Assembly (NCBI GenBank): GCA_003155135.1
Contig: PMFN01000028.1
Coordinates: forward strand, 1-64,000
Reading direction: 5' to 3'
DNA from: Acidimicrobiaceae bacterium
GTDB lineage: Bacteria; Actinomycetota; Acidimicrobiia; Acidimicrobiales; RAAP-2
Length of the DNA stretch: 64,000 nt
Positions within the stretch are counted from its first letter, which is position 1. Each line of letters starts with the position of its first letter. The translations under genes were made by a program, and so were the position numbers. The notes below the pieces were generated by a model that saw nothing but the letters and a program-made list of their open reading frames with translations, had not been told where the DNA came from and did not search any database. Below are positions 9,012-17,022 of the stretch, piece after piece.

Positions 9012-10055
9012 GTGCGCGCCGCCGTCCTCCTCGCCGAGCGATCCGTCGGGATGGAGGAGGTCCCCGACGCCCGACTCCCGGGCCCCGACGGGGTGGTCGT
9101 GACGATCGAGCAGGCGGCGATCTGCGGATCGGATCTGCACCTCTACCACGGTGATCTCGGCCTCGAGCGTGTCCAGCTCGGCCATGAGGCCGTGGGCCTC
9201 GTCGCCGAGGTCGGCGCCGACGTGCACACGCTCTCGGTCGGCGACAGGGTCCTCATCTCGGGGGTGATCGCCTGCGGGCACTGCACCTCCTGCTGGCGCG
9301 GCGACCCGGTGGGCTGTCGCAACGGCCAGACCGCGGTCCTCGGGACCACGCCGGAGCTTCCCGGTGGCCAGGCCGAGGCCATCGGCGTCCCCGGCGCCGA
9401 CGCCTTCGTCACCAAGGTCCCCGACGGCATCGGCGTCGAGGACTCGGTGCTGCTCACCGACATCCTGCCCACCGGCTACCTGGGGGCGCTGCGCGCCGAC
9501 ATCACGCCCGGCGACACCGTGGTCGTCGTCGGACTGGGGCCGGTCGGGATCATGGCGCTCGAGTGCGCCGGGCTCTTCGGCCCGGCGCGCATCCTCGCCG
9601 TCGACGTCGTCCCCGACCGCCTCGCGCGTGCTGCTCGACTCGGCGCCGAACCGATCGACGCACGCGACGGAGGGGCGGTGGCCGCCGTCGCCGAGGCCAC
9701 GGCGGGACGCGGTGCCGAAGCCGTCATCGAGGCTGTCGGCCTCGACCAGACCATCATCGACGCCATCTCGATGACGGCGGTCAACGGCACGGTCTCGGTG
9801 ATCGGGGTCAACCTCAACATGGCGCTGCCGTTCCCCATGGGCTTTGCCTTCTTGCGCTCGATCACCGTGCGCAGCACCATCGCCGCCATCCCGGGCACAT
9901 GGGGCGCCCTCATCCCGCTCCTCGAGTCGGGGCGGCTTCGCCCCGAAGGCACCTTCACCCACCATCTGGGGCTCTCCGAGGTGGGGGACGCCTACGCCAT
10001 TTTCGATGAGCGGCGCGACGGGGTGCTCAAGGTCCTGCTCGACCCTCGCCGCTAG
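9012..10055 (+). CDS. Zinc-dependent alcohol dehydrogenase (MDR family)
   Basis: A 347-residue medium-chain dehydrogenase. Catalytic zinc ligands are Cys in AAICGSDLHL (about residue 38) and His-Glu in LGHEAVGLVAEVG (about 57). The structural zinc site follows as CGHCTSCWRGDPVGC. The nucleotide-binding domain has VVVVGLGPVGIMALECA followed by an Asp (ILAVDVV), which favours NAD+ over NADP+. The GTG start opens with RAAVLL as in relatives. The gene ends 6 bp before the convergent membrane-protein gene. The substrate is not evident; relatives oxidise secondary or polyol alcohols. Confidence 0.85.
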   Translation: MRAAVLLAERSVGMEEVPDARLPGPDGVVVTIEQAAICGSDLHLYHGDLGLERVQLGHEAVGLVAEVGADVHTLSVGDRVLISGVIACGHCTSCWRGDPVGCRNGQTAVLGTTPELPGGQAEAIGVPGADAFVTKVPDGIGVEDSVLLTDILPTGYLGALRADITPGDTVVVVGLGPVGIMALECAGLFGPARILAVDVVPDRLARAARLGAEPIDARDGGAVAAVAEATAGRGAEAVIEAVGLDQTIIDAISMTAVNGTVSVIGVNLNMALPFPMGFAFLRSITVRSTIAAIPGTWGALIPLLESGRLRPEGTFTHHLGLSEVGDAYAIFDERRDGVLKVLLDPRR

Positions 10056-10061
10056 AAGCGC

Positions 10062-11186
10062 CTAGTCGGCCGCTGGCCGGTCCGGGTAGGGCTGGTCGGG
10101 GGTCCGGTCGAAGATGCGCGGCGCACGGGGCGGCCCGAGCTCGGGCCGCTCGAGGACCCAGGGCCCGACTGGGGCCATGATGATCTCGGTCAGCTGGTCG
10201 ACGATGGACTCGTAGTTGACCCGCCAGCCCCGGAAGTGGCGCCACGCCTCGTCGGGCGTGCGCTCCATCGGGAAGTCGACGGACTGCATGCGGGTGATGC
10301 CCTCCATGTACTCGCCATAGGTCAGTCGGATGGGTGCGAGCGGCACCGGGTCGGGGTCGTACTCGAGGCGCAGCGCGCCGGCGAGCGAACGCAGGCAGTT
10401 GGTGCCCATCTGGAGGAACAGGCGCGCCTGGCGCGGCGAGGAGCCCGGGCACGTGGCGTCGTGGAGGGCGGCGGCGTCGAGCATGGCGAGGAGCCCGAGC
10501 AGCCAGGAGCGATCGGATGCGGGCGAGCGGAACCACATGAGCGAGGGGTAGTTGGTGTGGCTCTCGGAGACCTCAGCCGCCCAGCGCTCCCAGTTGGCGT
10601 AGAGCTCGGGCAGCTCCGCCATGGTGTGGAACCACTGCGAACGGGTCAGGATCTCGGGCCCCCAGGCAGGTATCCCGCCGCGGGTGGCCAGAAGGGTCAC
10701 CTGGGACTCGCGCGTGGCGAACGCGCTGTAGAGGGTGGGGAGGTAGGCGATCTCCATGGCGATGACCAAGAGCCCGCAGCCCGCGGCGATGAACTCGAGG
10801 GACTCGGTCGAGCCCCGGCGGCCCGAGACCACCCCGAGCGTGAAGACCGATGAGCCCGAGATGGCGAGGGCGTGGCCGAAGCCGGTGCCGTCGCTCACCC
10901 AGAAGGTGATGAGCCCGAACCCGATGATCAGCAACACCAGCCAGGCGATGAACAGCGAGATCATCGAGAGCGGTCCGACGATGGCCATCAGGCGGTCGCG
11001 TGCCTCATAGGTGCGCAATCGCCGGCGCATCGGCCGCGCCACGCCCGTGATGACCTCCGCCACGGCGCGCAGCAGGTGCGACGTGTTCGAGCGTGGCACG
11101 ATCAGCGTGCTGAAGACGCTCCACAGCGTGCCCACGACGACCACGATGCCGGCCACCAGGCAGACGGCATGCAGCGTCTCGCTCAC
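10062..11186 (-). CDS. K+-channel-like membrane protein with degenerate filter
   Basis: 374 residues. Helices near 8-29 and 68-96 are followed by a pore-loop-like stretch (GHALAISGSSVFTLGVV, about 104-120) and a further helix (about 130-155). This is the TM-P-TM layout of two-helix ion channels. The filter position reads FTLGVVSG, not TVGYG, so potassium selectivity is doubtful. The C-terminal 220 residues are soluble and mostly helical, with two Trp-rich segments. I cannot assign a family name. The ATG at 11186 lies 33 bp after the stop of the neighbour at 11220, so the two genes probably share a leftward transcript. Confidence 0.6.
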   Translation of the reverse strand: MSETLHAVCLVAGIVVVVGTLWSVFSTLIVPRSNTSHLLRAVAEVITGVARPMRRRLRTYEARDRLMAIVGPLSMISLFIAWLVLLIIGFGLITFWVSDGTGFGHALAISGSSVFTLGVVSGRRGSTESLEFIAAGCGLLVIAMEIAYLPTLYSAFATRESQVTLLATRGGIPAWGPEILTRSQWFHTMAELPELYANWERWAAEVSESHTNYPSLMWFRSPASDRSWLLGLLAMLDAAALHDATCPGSSPRQARLFLQMGTNCLRSLAGALRLEYDPDPVPLAPIRLTYGEYMEGITRMQSVDFPMERTPDEAWRHFRGWRVNYESIVDQLTEIIMAPVGPWVLERPELGPPRAPRIFDRTPDQPYPDRPAAD

Positions 11187-11219
11187 CAGCCTCCCGTCAT
11201 CGACCGCCCCTGTGTCATC

Positions 11220-12476
11220 TCAGCCCGACGAGACGTTGAGCGAGACGCGACCTGGGAACGCCCCAACCAGCCCGGTGAGGCCCGCCTGGGTCGCGTCGAA
11301 ACCGAAGACCCAGCGCAGCTGGGCGGTGACCGCCTGGCGGACGACGGGCCACTCGTCGGTGACCGGGGTGTCCGGCGCCGAGCAGCCATCGCTGGCCAGC
11401 GGCACGAGGGACGCAGGCACGCTCAGGTGGATGGCGGCGGCGGCGGCCAACAGGCCACCCTGGCCCGGCGCGAGCTGGCAGATGTCGGCGAACACGAGGT
11501 GGCCCGCACCGGTCAGGGTGATCAGGCGCTTCGGGATGACCATGGCGCGATAGGCGCTGGCGATGGTTCCTGCCCCGACGACGTGGTCGCTCGTTCCGAC
11601 CATGAGCATGCCCGGCTTGTCGGGGACCTTGCTCCCTGCACCGGTGCTGGTCTGCCCGAACGAGCCGACGGTCGCCCCGGCGAGCCCGATGAAGGTCGTG
11701 ATGCGAGCGTCAGAGGCCGCGGCCGCTTCGGAGACCGCCCCGCCGAGCGAGTGGCCGACGGCTGCCACCTTGGACAGGTCGATCTTGTTGTGCAGGGTGC
11801 TCGAGTGCCGTGCGTTCTCCGAGCCCATGAGCGAGATGGTGTCGGCTTGCTCGGCGAGGTCGGCTTCGTCGGACGCGGCGGTGCCGGTCTTGCCCGAGAG
11901 GAGCGCTGTCAGGTCGCTGGCGAGGAAGTCGGGGGCGGCCACCACGAAGCCCCAGGTGGCGAGGCGCGACGTGAGGAAGCTCGACTGGTCGCGATAGCCC
12001 GAGTAGCCGTGGCTGAAGACCACGAGCGGGAAACGCCCTTGGGCAGCGGGCACGCCGCGGTAGGCGCCCGTCGGGTAGATGACCCCCTTGTAGCCGGCGG
12101 GGAGGAGCGCCTTGAGGTTGGTGGGGAGCCAGTCGGACAGGTTGTAGGTGGCGGGTGCGACGCCCTTCACCGAGCCCGGCGAGGCCGGATACCAGACCTC
12201 GACCTGGGCGCCGTCACTCGGCAGGGTGAGCGTGGCCTCCCCGGCGGCGAAGGGCCCGGGCTTGGTGAAGGTGGTCGGCCCGAGGTCCCCAACGGTCGGG
12301 ACCGTGTCGCCGTCGATGACCGTGGTCTGGGCCTCGCTGGCGACAGCCGCCTTCGACGTCGAGGGGGCCGTGGCGATCGCCAGCGCGGCGGCGGCCAGGG
12401 CAAGGACCGTGAGCACGGCAAGGATGGCGAAGGGGACAGCCCTCGGCGACCGGGATGACGCGGGGACCTCTGCCAT
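11220..12476 (-). CDS. Secreted alpha/beta hydrolase (PAF-acetylhydrolase/chlorophyllase-like)
   Basis: A 418-residue exported serine esterase or lipase. A hydrophobic segment at about 16-36 is a signal peptide or anchor. The hydrolase core shows the oxyanion loop VVFSHGYSGYRDQSS, the nucleophile elbow GHSLGGAV, a candidate acid in MVGTSDHVV and the histidine in TGAGHLVFAD. The block VEVWYPA-x20-30-LP is typical of the platelet-activating-factor-acetylhydrolase/dienelactone group. The ATG at 12476 has GGAGG 6 nt upstream; a second ATG at 12491 lacks one. The gene sits just downstream of a 34-bp palindrome that separates it from the MFS gene on the same strand. Confidence 0.75.
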   Translation of the reverse strand: MAEVPASSRSPRAVPFAILAVLTVLALAAAALAIATAPSTSKAAVASEAQTTVIDGDTVPTVGDLGPTTFTKPGPFAAGEATLTLPSDGAQVEVWYPASPGSVKGVAPATYNLSDWLPTNLKALLPAGYKGVIYPTGAYRGVPAAQGRFPLVVFSHGYSGYRDQSSFLTSRLATWGFVVAAPDFLASDLTALLSGKTGTAASDEADLAEQADTISLMGSENARHSSTLHNKIDLSKVAAVGHSLGGAVSEAAAASDARITTFIGLAGATVGSFGQTSTGAGSKVPDKPGMLMVGTSDHVVGAGTIASAYRAMVIPKRLITLTGAGHLVFADICQLAPGQGGLLAAAAAIHLSVPASLVPLASDGCSAPDTPVTDEWPVVRQAVTAQLRWVFGFDATQAGLTGLVGAFPGRVSLNVSSG

Positions 12477-12494
12477 CGTGAACCTCCGCAACAG

Positions 12495-12528
12495 ACGACG
12501 GCACGCCGAGATCTCGGCGTGCCGTCGT
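12495..12528. promoter_or_regulatory. 34-bp perfect palindrome (operator or terminator)
   Basis: Two 17-nt arms pair with no loop and no mismatch, centred on AGATCT between 12511 and 12512. It sits between the MFS gene (stop at 12583) and the hydrolase gene (ATG at 12476, ribosome binding site at 12483-12487), both leftward. No T-run follows on the leftward transcript, so it is not a classic terminator. A zero-spacer palindrome this close to a start codon fits a dimeric repressor site or a processing/attenuation hairpin. Confidence 0.7.
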
Positions 12529-12582
12529 GACAGATGTGGCCTGGATTATGGCCCAGCATGCGCTGGGCTGGGCAATCGGGTG

Positions 12583-14412
12583 CTACACCGACGCAGTGGG
12601 CTGCCCGGAGGAGCTGCTGAGGCGGGCCAGCTCCTCGGTGACGAGCCGCTCGTACTCCTCCTCGTCGCGCTTGGCCTTGCCCGGGCTCCACCGTCCCTTG
12701 ATCAAGAAGATCGTGGGCAAGAAGAGGACCATGCCACCCACGCAGACCCAGTACCAGCGCTGCCACTGCTTGGCCGTCTCGCCGACCGCCTTCTGCAGGG
12801 CGGTCAGCTGCGCCGAGTGAGCGGAGAGGTAGTTGAGCTGCTTGGTGTAGGGCACCACCAGCGTGGTCAGGTTCTTCTGGTTGGCCACCAGCTGGGCGAA
12901 GTTCGCAGGCCCGATCGCCTTGGTCACCGCCGCGATGTTCGCCGGCGACGGGTTCGCCGCCACCGCGTTCACCACGGCCTGGTTCGCCGAGATGACCTTG
13001 AGCAGTGCGGCGTGGCTCTCGGCGAACGCCACGGACGCTGCGTGGTCCTTCAAGAAGGTCTGGATCTGGGGCGTGGCGTAGGGATCGTTGTCGACGATCG
13101 GGTTCACCGTGTTGATCACGACCGGCAAGAAGATGAACGACACGGCGACCACCAGGCGCAGGATCCAGCCCCACAGGGCCAGTCCTGTGGCCACGAGGGC
13201 CGGGTTCTTCGCCTCGACCGTCTCGGTATAGGCCGCCATCCACGGGGCGTAACAGATCGACAGGCACACTGCGAGGCACACGCCGAGGAAGGCGAGCGTC
13301 GAGTAGCCGGTGTTGGGGTGCGTCGACTGGAGCAGGAAGATGATCAAGAAGATGATGGCCCCGATGGCACCGACCGCCATGAAAGGCTTGCGGACCTTCA
13401 ACTTGTCCGAGACGAAGCCGACCACGATGAGGGCCACGATCTCCGCCCCCCAGAACCACTCGTTCAAGCCGTTGGCCTGGGTCACCGTGAAGTTCGAGCC
13501 GTCGGGGTTCTTGAATACCGTCGACCAGTAGATCGTGAAGAATCCGGCGGCCGCGTAGTACACGAGGAGGAAGAGGGAGATGCCCAGGGCCGAGCCGACC
13601 AGGTCCCACTTGAGGATCTGCGCCCAGGGCCGCTGCGTCGCCTTGATGACCTCTTCGTCGGAGATGCCGAGCGCACGCGCCTCGAGGAGCGCCGCGTCGT
13701 TCATCGACACCATCAGCTGGTCACGCAGTTTGGAGGAGAGGTCCTTCAAGAAGAAGAGCGCCAGCACGAACACCACGAGCGACGTGATGCCCGAAAAGTA
13801 GAACTGGCTGTGCCAGCCGCTGGGGTTGGTGGTGCTCACGAAGTGGTCGAGCGTGTGGGCGGCGACGACGCTGACCACGAGGGAGCCGACCACGGGACCG
13901 AGGGTCCAAAAGCCCATGGCCGACGCACGGCCGATCTGGGGGCTGAAGTCGCGGACGAGGGCGGGGGTGGCGACCAGGATCGCCCCCTCGACCAAGCCGA
14001 GCACGGAGACCACGGCGGCGAAGGACCATTCCGAGGTCGTGGCGGGGATGCCGATGGCCACGAGGAGCCCGACGATGAGCAGGCCGTAGATCACCACGTT
14101 CGAGCGTCCAAGGCGGTCGGTGAGGCTGGCGGCCAGGGAGGCGAAGGCGCCGATGGCGTTCGAGATGATGACGATCCACACGTAGAAGGAGAACGACATG
14201 TGATAGGTCGCCAGGATGTTCGGCGTCACACCGGTCTGCGTGTAATAGGTGTAGTAGAGGACGATCGTGGCGAGGACTGCCAGGCTCAGCAGCCCGATGC
14301 GGTGCCCGGTTTCGGGATACTCGTCGATCTCGTGGACGAAGAGGAACCGGAAGAGCGAGCTGTGCCGCTTGGCGTCTGCGGGCGCCGCCGCACTCGATGT
14401 CGTCGTGGTCAT
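12583..14412 (-). CDS. MFS transporter with large extracytoplasmic insert
   Basis: A 609-residue carrier with about 12 helices. The first half has SLTDRLGRSNVVIYG, the MFS motif A region between helices 2 and 3. Between the penultimate and last helices lies an unusual insert of about 117 residues (437-553), Ala/Asn/Gln-rich and helical, which should face outside. The C-terminal tail is charged (KAKRDEEEYERL) and cytoplasmic. The ATG at 14412 follows a GGGGGG-type ribosome binding site; an upstream ATG at 14457 does not. The substrate is unknown. It probably forms a unit with the secreted hydrolase downstream, suggesting import or export of an ester or its product. Confidence 0.75.
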   Translation of the reverse strand: MTTTTSSAAAPADAKRHSSLFRFLFVHEIDEYPETGHRIGLLSLAVLATIVLYYTYYTQTGVTPNILATYHMSFSFYVWIVIISNAIGAFASLAASLTDRLGRSNVVIYGLLIVGLLVAIGIPATTSEWSFAAVVSVLGLVEGAILVATPALVRDFSPQIGRASAMGFWTLGPVVGSLVVSVVAAHTLDHFVSTTNPSGWHSQFYFSGITSLVVFVLALFFLKDLSSKLRDQLMVSMNDAALLEARALGISDEEVIKATQRPWAQILKWDLVGSALGISLFLLVYYAAAGFFTIYWSTVFKNPDGSNFTVTQANGLNEWFWGAEIVALIVVGFVSDKLKVRKPFMAVGAIGAIIFLIIFLLQSTHPNTGYSTLAFLGVCLAVCLSICYAPWMAAYTETVEAKNPALVATGLALWGWILRLVVAVSFIFLPVVINTVNPIVDNDPYATPQIQTFLKDHAASVAFAESHAALLKVISANQAVVNAVAANPSPANIAAVTKAIGPANFAQLVANQKNLTTLVVPYTKQLNYLSAHSAQLTALQKAVGETAKQWQRWYWVCVGGMVLFLPTIFLIKGRWSPGKAKRDEEEYERLVTEELARLSSSSGQPTASV

Positions 14413-14547
14413 CAGGACCCCCCCTGTGTCAACCGGGCCCACCCCTCTAGGCCGCAAGCGTGAACCTAGCCCAACTCCGGGTCGGGCGACACTTCTTCGT
14501 TACATGATGTTCACGATGCTCCGGGCTGCCGGGCGCACCACGCCGTT

Positions 14548-14930
14548 TCACCAGGTCGGCAACGTTCGAGAAGTGCTCTTCGCTGCGCACCGTGGGGAGT
14601 CACGCAGGTGGTCGACGAGGGTGCGCAGCCGGGCGAGGAAGCCGTGGCTCCCACCACGCCGAGCGTCGGGGGTGACGTTGGTGGGCCAGTGCTTGACCAC
14701 GTCACTGGCCGACGGGACCAGCTCGTCACGCTGTCGGTCACTGAGGCCTCCCTCGGCGGCGGCCAGTGCCTCTCACAGGTGCATCCCTCCTCCGCGAGGA
14801 GACGGCGGACGGGCTGGACCGCACCCTCGTCGCCCTGGCCGTCGTCGAGGGCCCTGGGCGGGATCCCCTGCACCATCTTCTCGAGCACGCCGAGCAGCTC
14901 ACGGCGCTCGGCGTCGTCAGCTCGCAACCC
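14548..14930 (-). pseudogene. Decayed gene remnant, unrecognised
   Basis: Two leftward segments read like real protein but lie in different frames. Residues GLRADDAERRELLGVLEKM through RRLLAEEG occupy about 14784-14930. EALAAAEGGLSDRQRDELV and then SHGFLARLRTLVDHLRDSP run from about 14772 to a stop at 14548. A TGA and a frame change separate them. The composition is helical, acidic and basic in turn, unlike the Arg/Ser/Pro-rich shadow frames around it. I do not recognise the parent family. The rest of 14413-15340 also holds only short protein-like scraps on both strands, such as a rightward LEEAERSKTVEGLVVRGLS near 15150. Confidence 0.4.
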
Positions 14931-15367
14931 CGCAACCCTAACCCCCGTCCGAGCGTCCCTCGAACTCGACACTCGGCACCTCGGGGGCCTCGGCCACGCG
15001 CTCACGCGCCGCCTCGCGGACGGCCACCTCGCGCTCCGACTCCTTGCCGATCACCGCGTGCTGGTAGCGCTGCTCGACCCGGCAGGCCCGGTTCGCCGCC
15101 GGGCTTCGGCGGGCTCCTCGAAGCTCTCGAGCATGTCGATGCGCCACGGTCCTCGCGCTCGAGGAGGCCGAGCGCAGCAAGACCGTCGAAGGGTTGGTCG
15201 TGCGTGGCCTTTCCGAACGCGGTGCTGCCGTCGTCCATGTCTCCACGGCGCCCGCACGGCCGGACCCTCTGCCCACGGCGGGGGCCGCCAGGGAGGTTTT
15301 CCCAGGTCTGTGGTTTGGATCGACGAGCGAGTGGGGTACCTAGAGGTCAGCCTAAAGGAGGTCGATC

Positions 15368-15625
15368 ATGCGGGACATTTCGAATGCAGAAACATCCATC
15401 GCAGGCGACCCCATCGGGTCCCACAACCGCCCGGTGCAGTTCGGCTCGGGCCGTGTGTGCGGCGAGGACGACTGCGCGACGCGCCTGTCCATCTACAACG
15501 CGGACCCCTACTGCTCGGTCCACGGCGGGAGGCCGCACCTGAAGAGCCCCTCGACGCGGCGTCGCCGGCGCCCCAGCCGGCGCATCGAGGTCACCACCGA
15601 CGACCTGACGCAGGCCGCCAGTTGA
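15368..15625 (+). CDS. Small conserved Cys-rich (zinc-ribbon-like) protein
   Basis: 85 residues. The centre holds CGEDDCATRLSIYNADPYCSVHGG, with Cys-x4-Cys-x12-Cys-x2-His spacing that could bind one zinc ion. The C terminus is basic (SPSTRRRRRPSRR), suggesting nucleic-acid contact. Small proteins with this pattern recur in actinobacteria, but no function is known to me. A very strong AAAGGAGG at 15354-15361 precedes the ATG, so expression is probably high. A 31-codon frame follows after one base. Confidence 0.7.
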   Translation: MRDISNAETSIAGDPIGSHNRPVQFGSGRVCGEDDCATRLSIYNADPYCSVHGGRPHLKSPSTRRRRRPSRRIEVTTDDLTQAAS

Positions 15626-15626
15626 G

Positions 15627-15722
15627 ATGACCGCCGTGCTGTTCTGGCTGCTTGACCGCATGGCGGCCATCCGGCCGAGCAACGCCGAACTCGACCTCGC
15701 GTCGCACGGCTTCGACGCCTGA
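15627..15722 (+). CDS. Possible 31-residue small protein
   Basis: An ATG starts 1 nt after the stop of the Cys-rich gene and gives MTAVLFWLLDRMAAIRPSNA, then ELDLASHGFDA before a TGA. Codon use has the G/C-ending third positions of local genes. The first 12 residues are amphipathic and hydrophobic. Tight coupling to a strongly initiated gene makes translation plausible. No homologue is known to me, and it may be a chance frame. Confidence 0.35.
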   Translation: MTAVLFWLLDRMAAIRPSNAELDLASHGFDA

Positions 15723-15744
15723 GGCGTCGGCCGCCGCATTCGGG

Positions 15745-16059
15745 TCAGTCGAAGGGGAGCTGCGGCGCGTCGGCGAGCGAGAGCCGCTCTGCTGCGGTGT
15801 GCTTCGAGCGAGGGGCATAGACCTGCTCCGGGCGAAACGAGCGCACGGTGCGCTCCCCGGTCCGTCCGCCGACCACTTCGACCCACTCCTCGCCGTTGCC
15901 CGTGTTGCGCACGTGGGCGAGAAACGTCCAGCTCGCACGGTGCAGCCGTGTGTCGGCCACCTCGACCGGGTCGCCGGCACGCAGCCCCGCCCACCGCTCG
16001 GCGCGCTCGAGATGGGTCCGCCCGATCGGTTCGGGCGCTCGACGTGTGCGGCGGCCCAC
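15745..16059 (-). CDS. Conserved hypothetical small beta-rich protein
   Basis: 104 residues. The core GDPVEVADTRLHRASWTFLA and EEWVEVVGGRTGERTVRSFR alternates hydrophobic and polar residues like a small beta-barrel (SH3- or Tudor-like), ending with FRPEQVYAP. There are no catalytic motifs, signal peptide or membrane segments. I think actinobacterial homologues exist but cannot name the family with confidence. It is transcribed away from the RecB-like gene, with about 170 bp of shared upstream DNA. Confidence 0.6.
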   Translation of the reverse strand: MGRRTRRAPEPIGRTHLERAERWAGLRAGDPVEVADTRLHRASWTFLAHVRNTGNGEEWVEVVGGRTGERTVRSFRPEQVYAPRSKHTAAERLSLADAPQLPFD

Positions 16060-16227
16060 GTCAGACCTCCCGCCGGCAGGATCCAGGGGCGGTGCGTCGT
16101 CGCCAGCAGACGGTGCTCACAACGACCCTTTCTACTCTCTGTCCCCGAGCGCGGCGCGGCGGCTCGAGGACCCCTGCTCCCACGAGGTCCAAGGGGCGGT
16201 GACAACCGGGCAATACTCTCTTCCTCC

Positions 16228-17022
16228 GTGCCGTTCGCTCCGCCCCGCTCCCTCTCGCCCTCCAAGGTCGCCTCGTTCACGAGCTGCCCCCTGGCCTTTC
16301 GCCTGAGCATCATCGACCGGCTTCCCGAAGCACCATCGGTTCCGGCGGTGAAGGGGACCGTGGTCCATGCCGCCCTCGAGCGGCTCTTCTCCCATTTCGG
16401 CCGCGGGGAGCGGACCCGGGGGGTCGCGCTCGGTTGCCTCGACGAGGCAATGACGGCGATCGGCGATGACCCCGAGTTCGTGGCTCTCGGCCTTGACGAC
16501 GCGGGCCGCAGGGCCATGGCCGACGAAGCCGCCATCCTCGTCGGGAACTACTTCGAGTTGGAGGACCCCAACGAGGTCTCCCCCGTCGGCATCGAGATGG
16601 GGCTCGAGGCCGATATCGGCGACCTGCGCCTGCGCGGCATCATCGACCGGCTTGACCGCCGGCCCGACGGCGAGCTGGTTGTCGTGGACTACAAGACCGG
16701 CCGGGCGCCCTCGGCCCGCTACGAGCAGGCCCGCCTCAGCGGCGTGCACATCTACGCGTTGCTGGTCGAACGCGTGCTCGGCCGCTTCCCGGCCGAGGTG
16801 CGCCTCTTGCACCTGCGCGACCCGGTCGTCATCACCGCGACCCCGAGCGAGCAGACCGTCCGAGGGCAGCGCCAGCGCACCAGCGCGGTGTGGTCGGCCA
16901 TCGGCCGGGCCTGTGAACAGGAGGAGTTCCGGCCGAAGCCGGGCCCGCTGTGCCGCTTCTGCAGCTTCCGGTCGATGTGCCCCGCCTTCGGCGGTGTGCC
17001 CCCCGAGCTGGTGGCTTCGTGA
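16228..17022 (+). CDS. RecB-like PD-(D/E)XK nuclease with four-Cys Fe-S pattern
   Basis: A 264-residue stand-alone nuclease domain of the RecB/AddB/Cas4 superfamily. It shows a start SPSKVASFTSCPLAFRL, GTVVHAALERLF (motif I helix), GIIDRLDRR and LVVVDYKTGRAPS (the active-site D-x(n)-D-x-K), a QARLSGVHIYALL helix, and a C-terminal LCRFCSFRSMCP. The N-terminal Cys plus C-x2-C-x5-C is the arrangement that holds a 4Fe-4S cluster in AddB and Cas4. No helicase or Cas genes are nearby. The GTG at 16228 places the conserved SPSKV start properly. Its stop overlaps the next gene's GTG by 3 bp, so they are coupled. Its role is probably DNA repair. Confidence 0.8.
   Translation: MPFAPPRSLSPSKVASFTSCPLAFRLSIIDRLPEAPSVPAVKGTVVHAALERLFSHFGRGERTRGVALGCLDEAMTAIGDDPEFVALGLDDAGRRAMADEAAILVGNYFELEDPNEVSPVGIEMGLEADIGDLRLRGIIDRLDRRPDGELVVVDYKTGRAPSARYEQARLSGVHIYALLVERVLGRFPAEVRLLHLRDPVVITATPSEQTVRGQRQRTSAVWSAIGRACEQEEFRPKPGPLCRFCSFRSMCPAFGGVPPELVAS

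Noticed and set aside
12148-14463. A 771-codon open frame on the + strand
   Set aside because: It is antisense to the MFS carrier and the hydrolase start. The product is an Asp/Glu/His/Arg-rich sequence without motifs.
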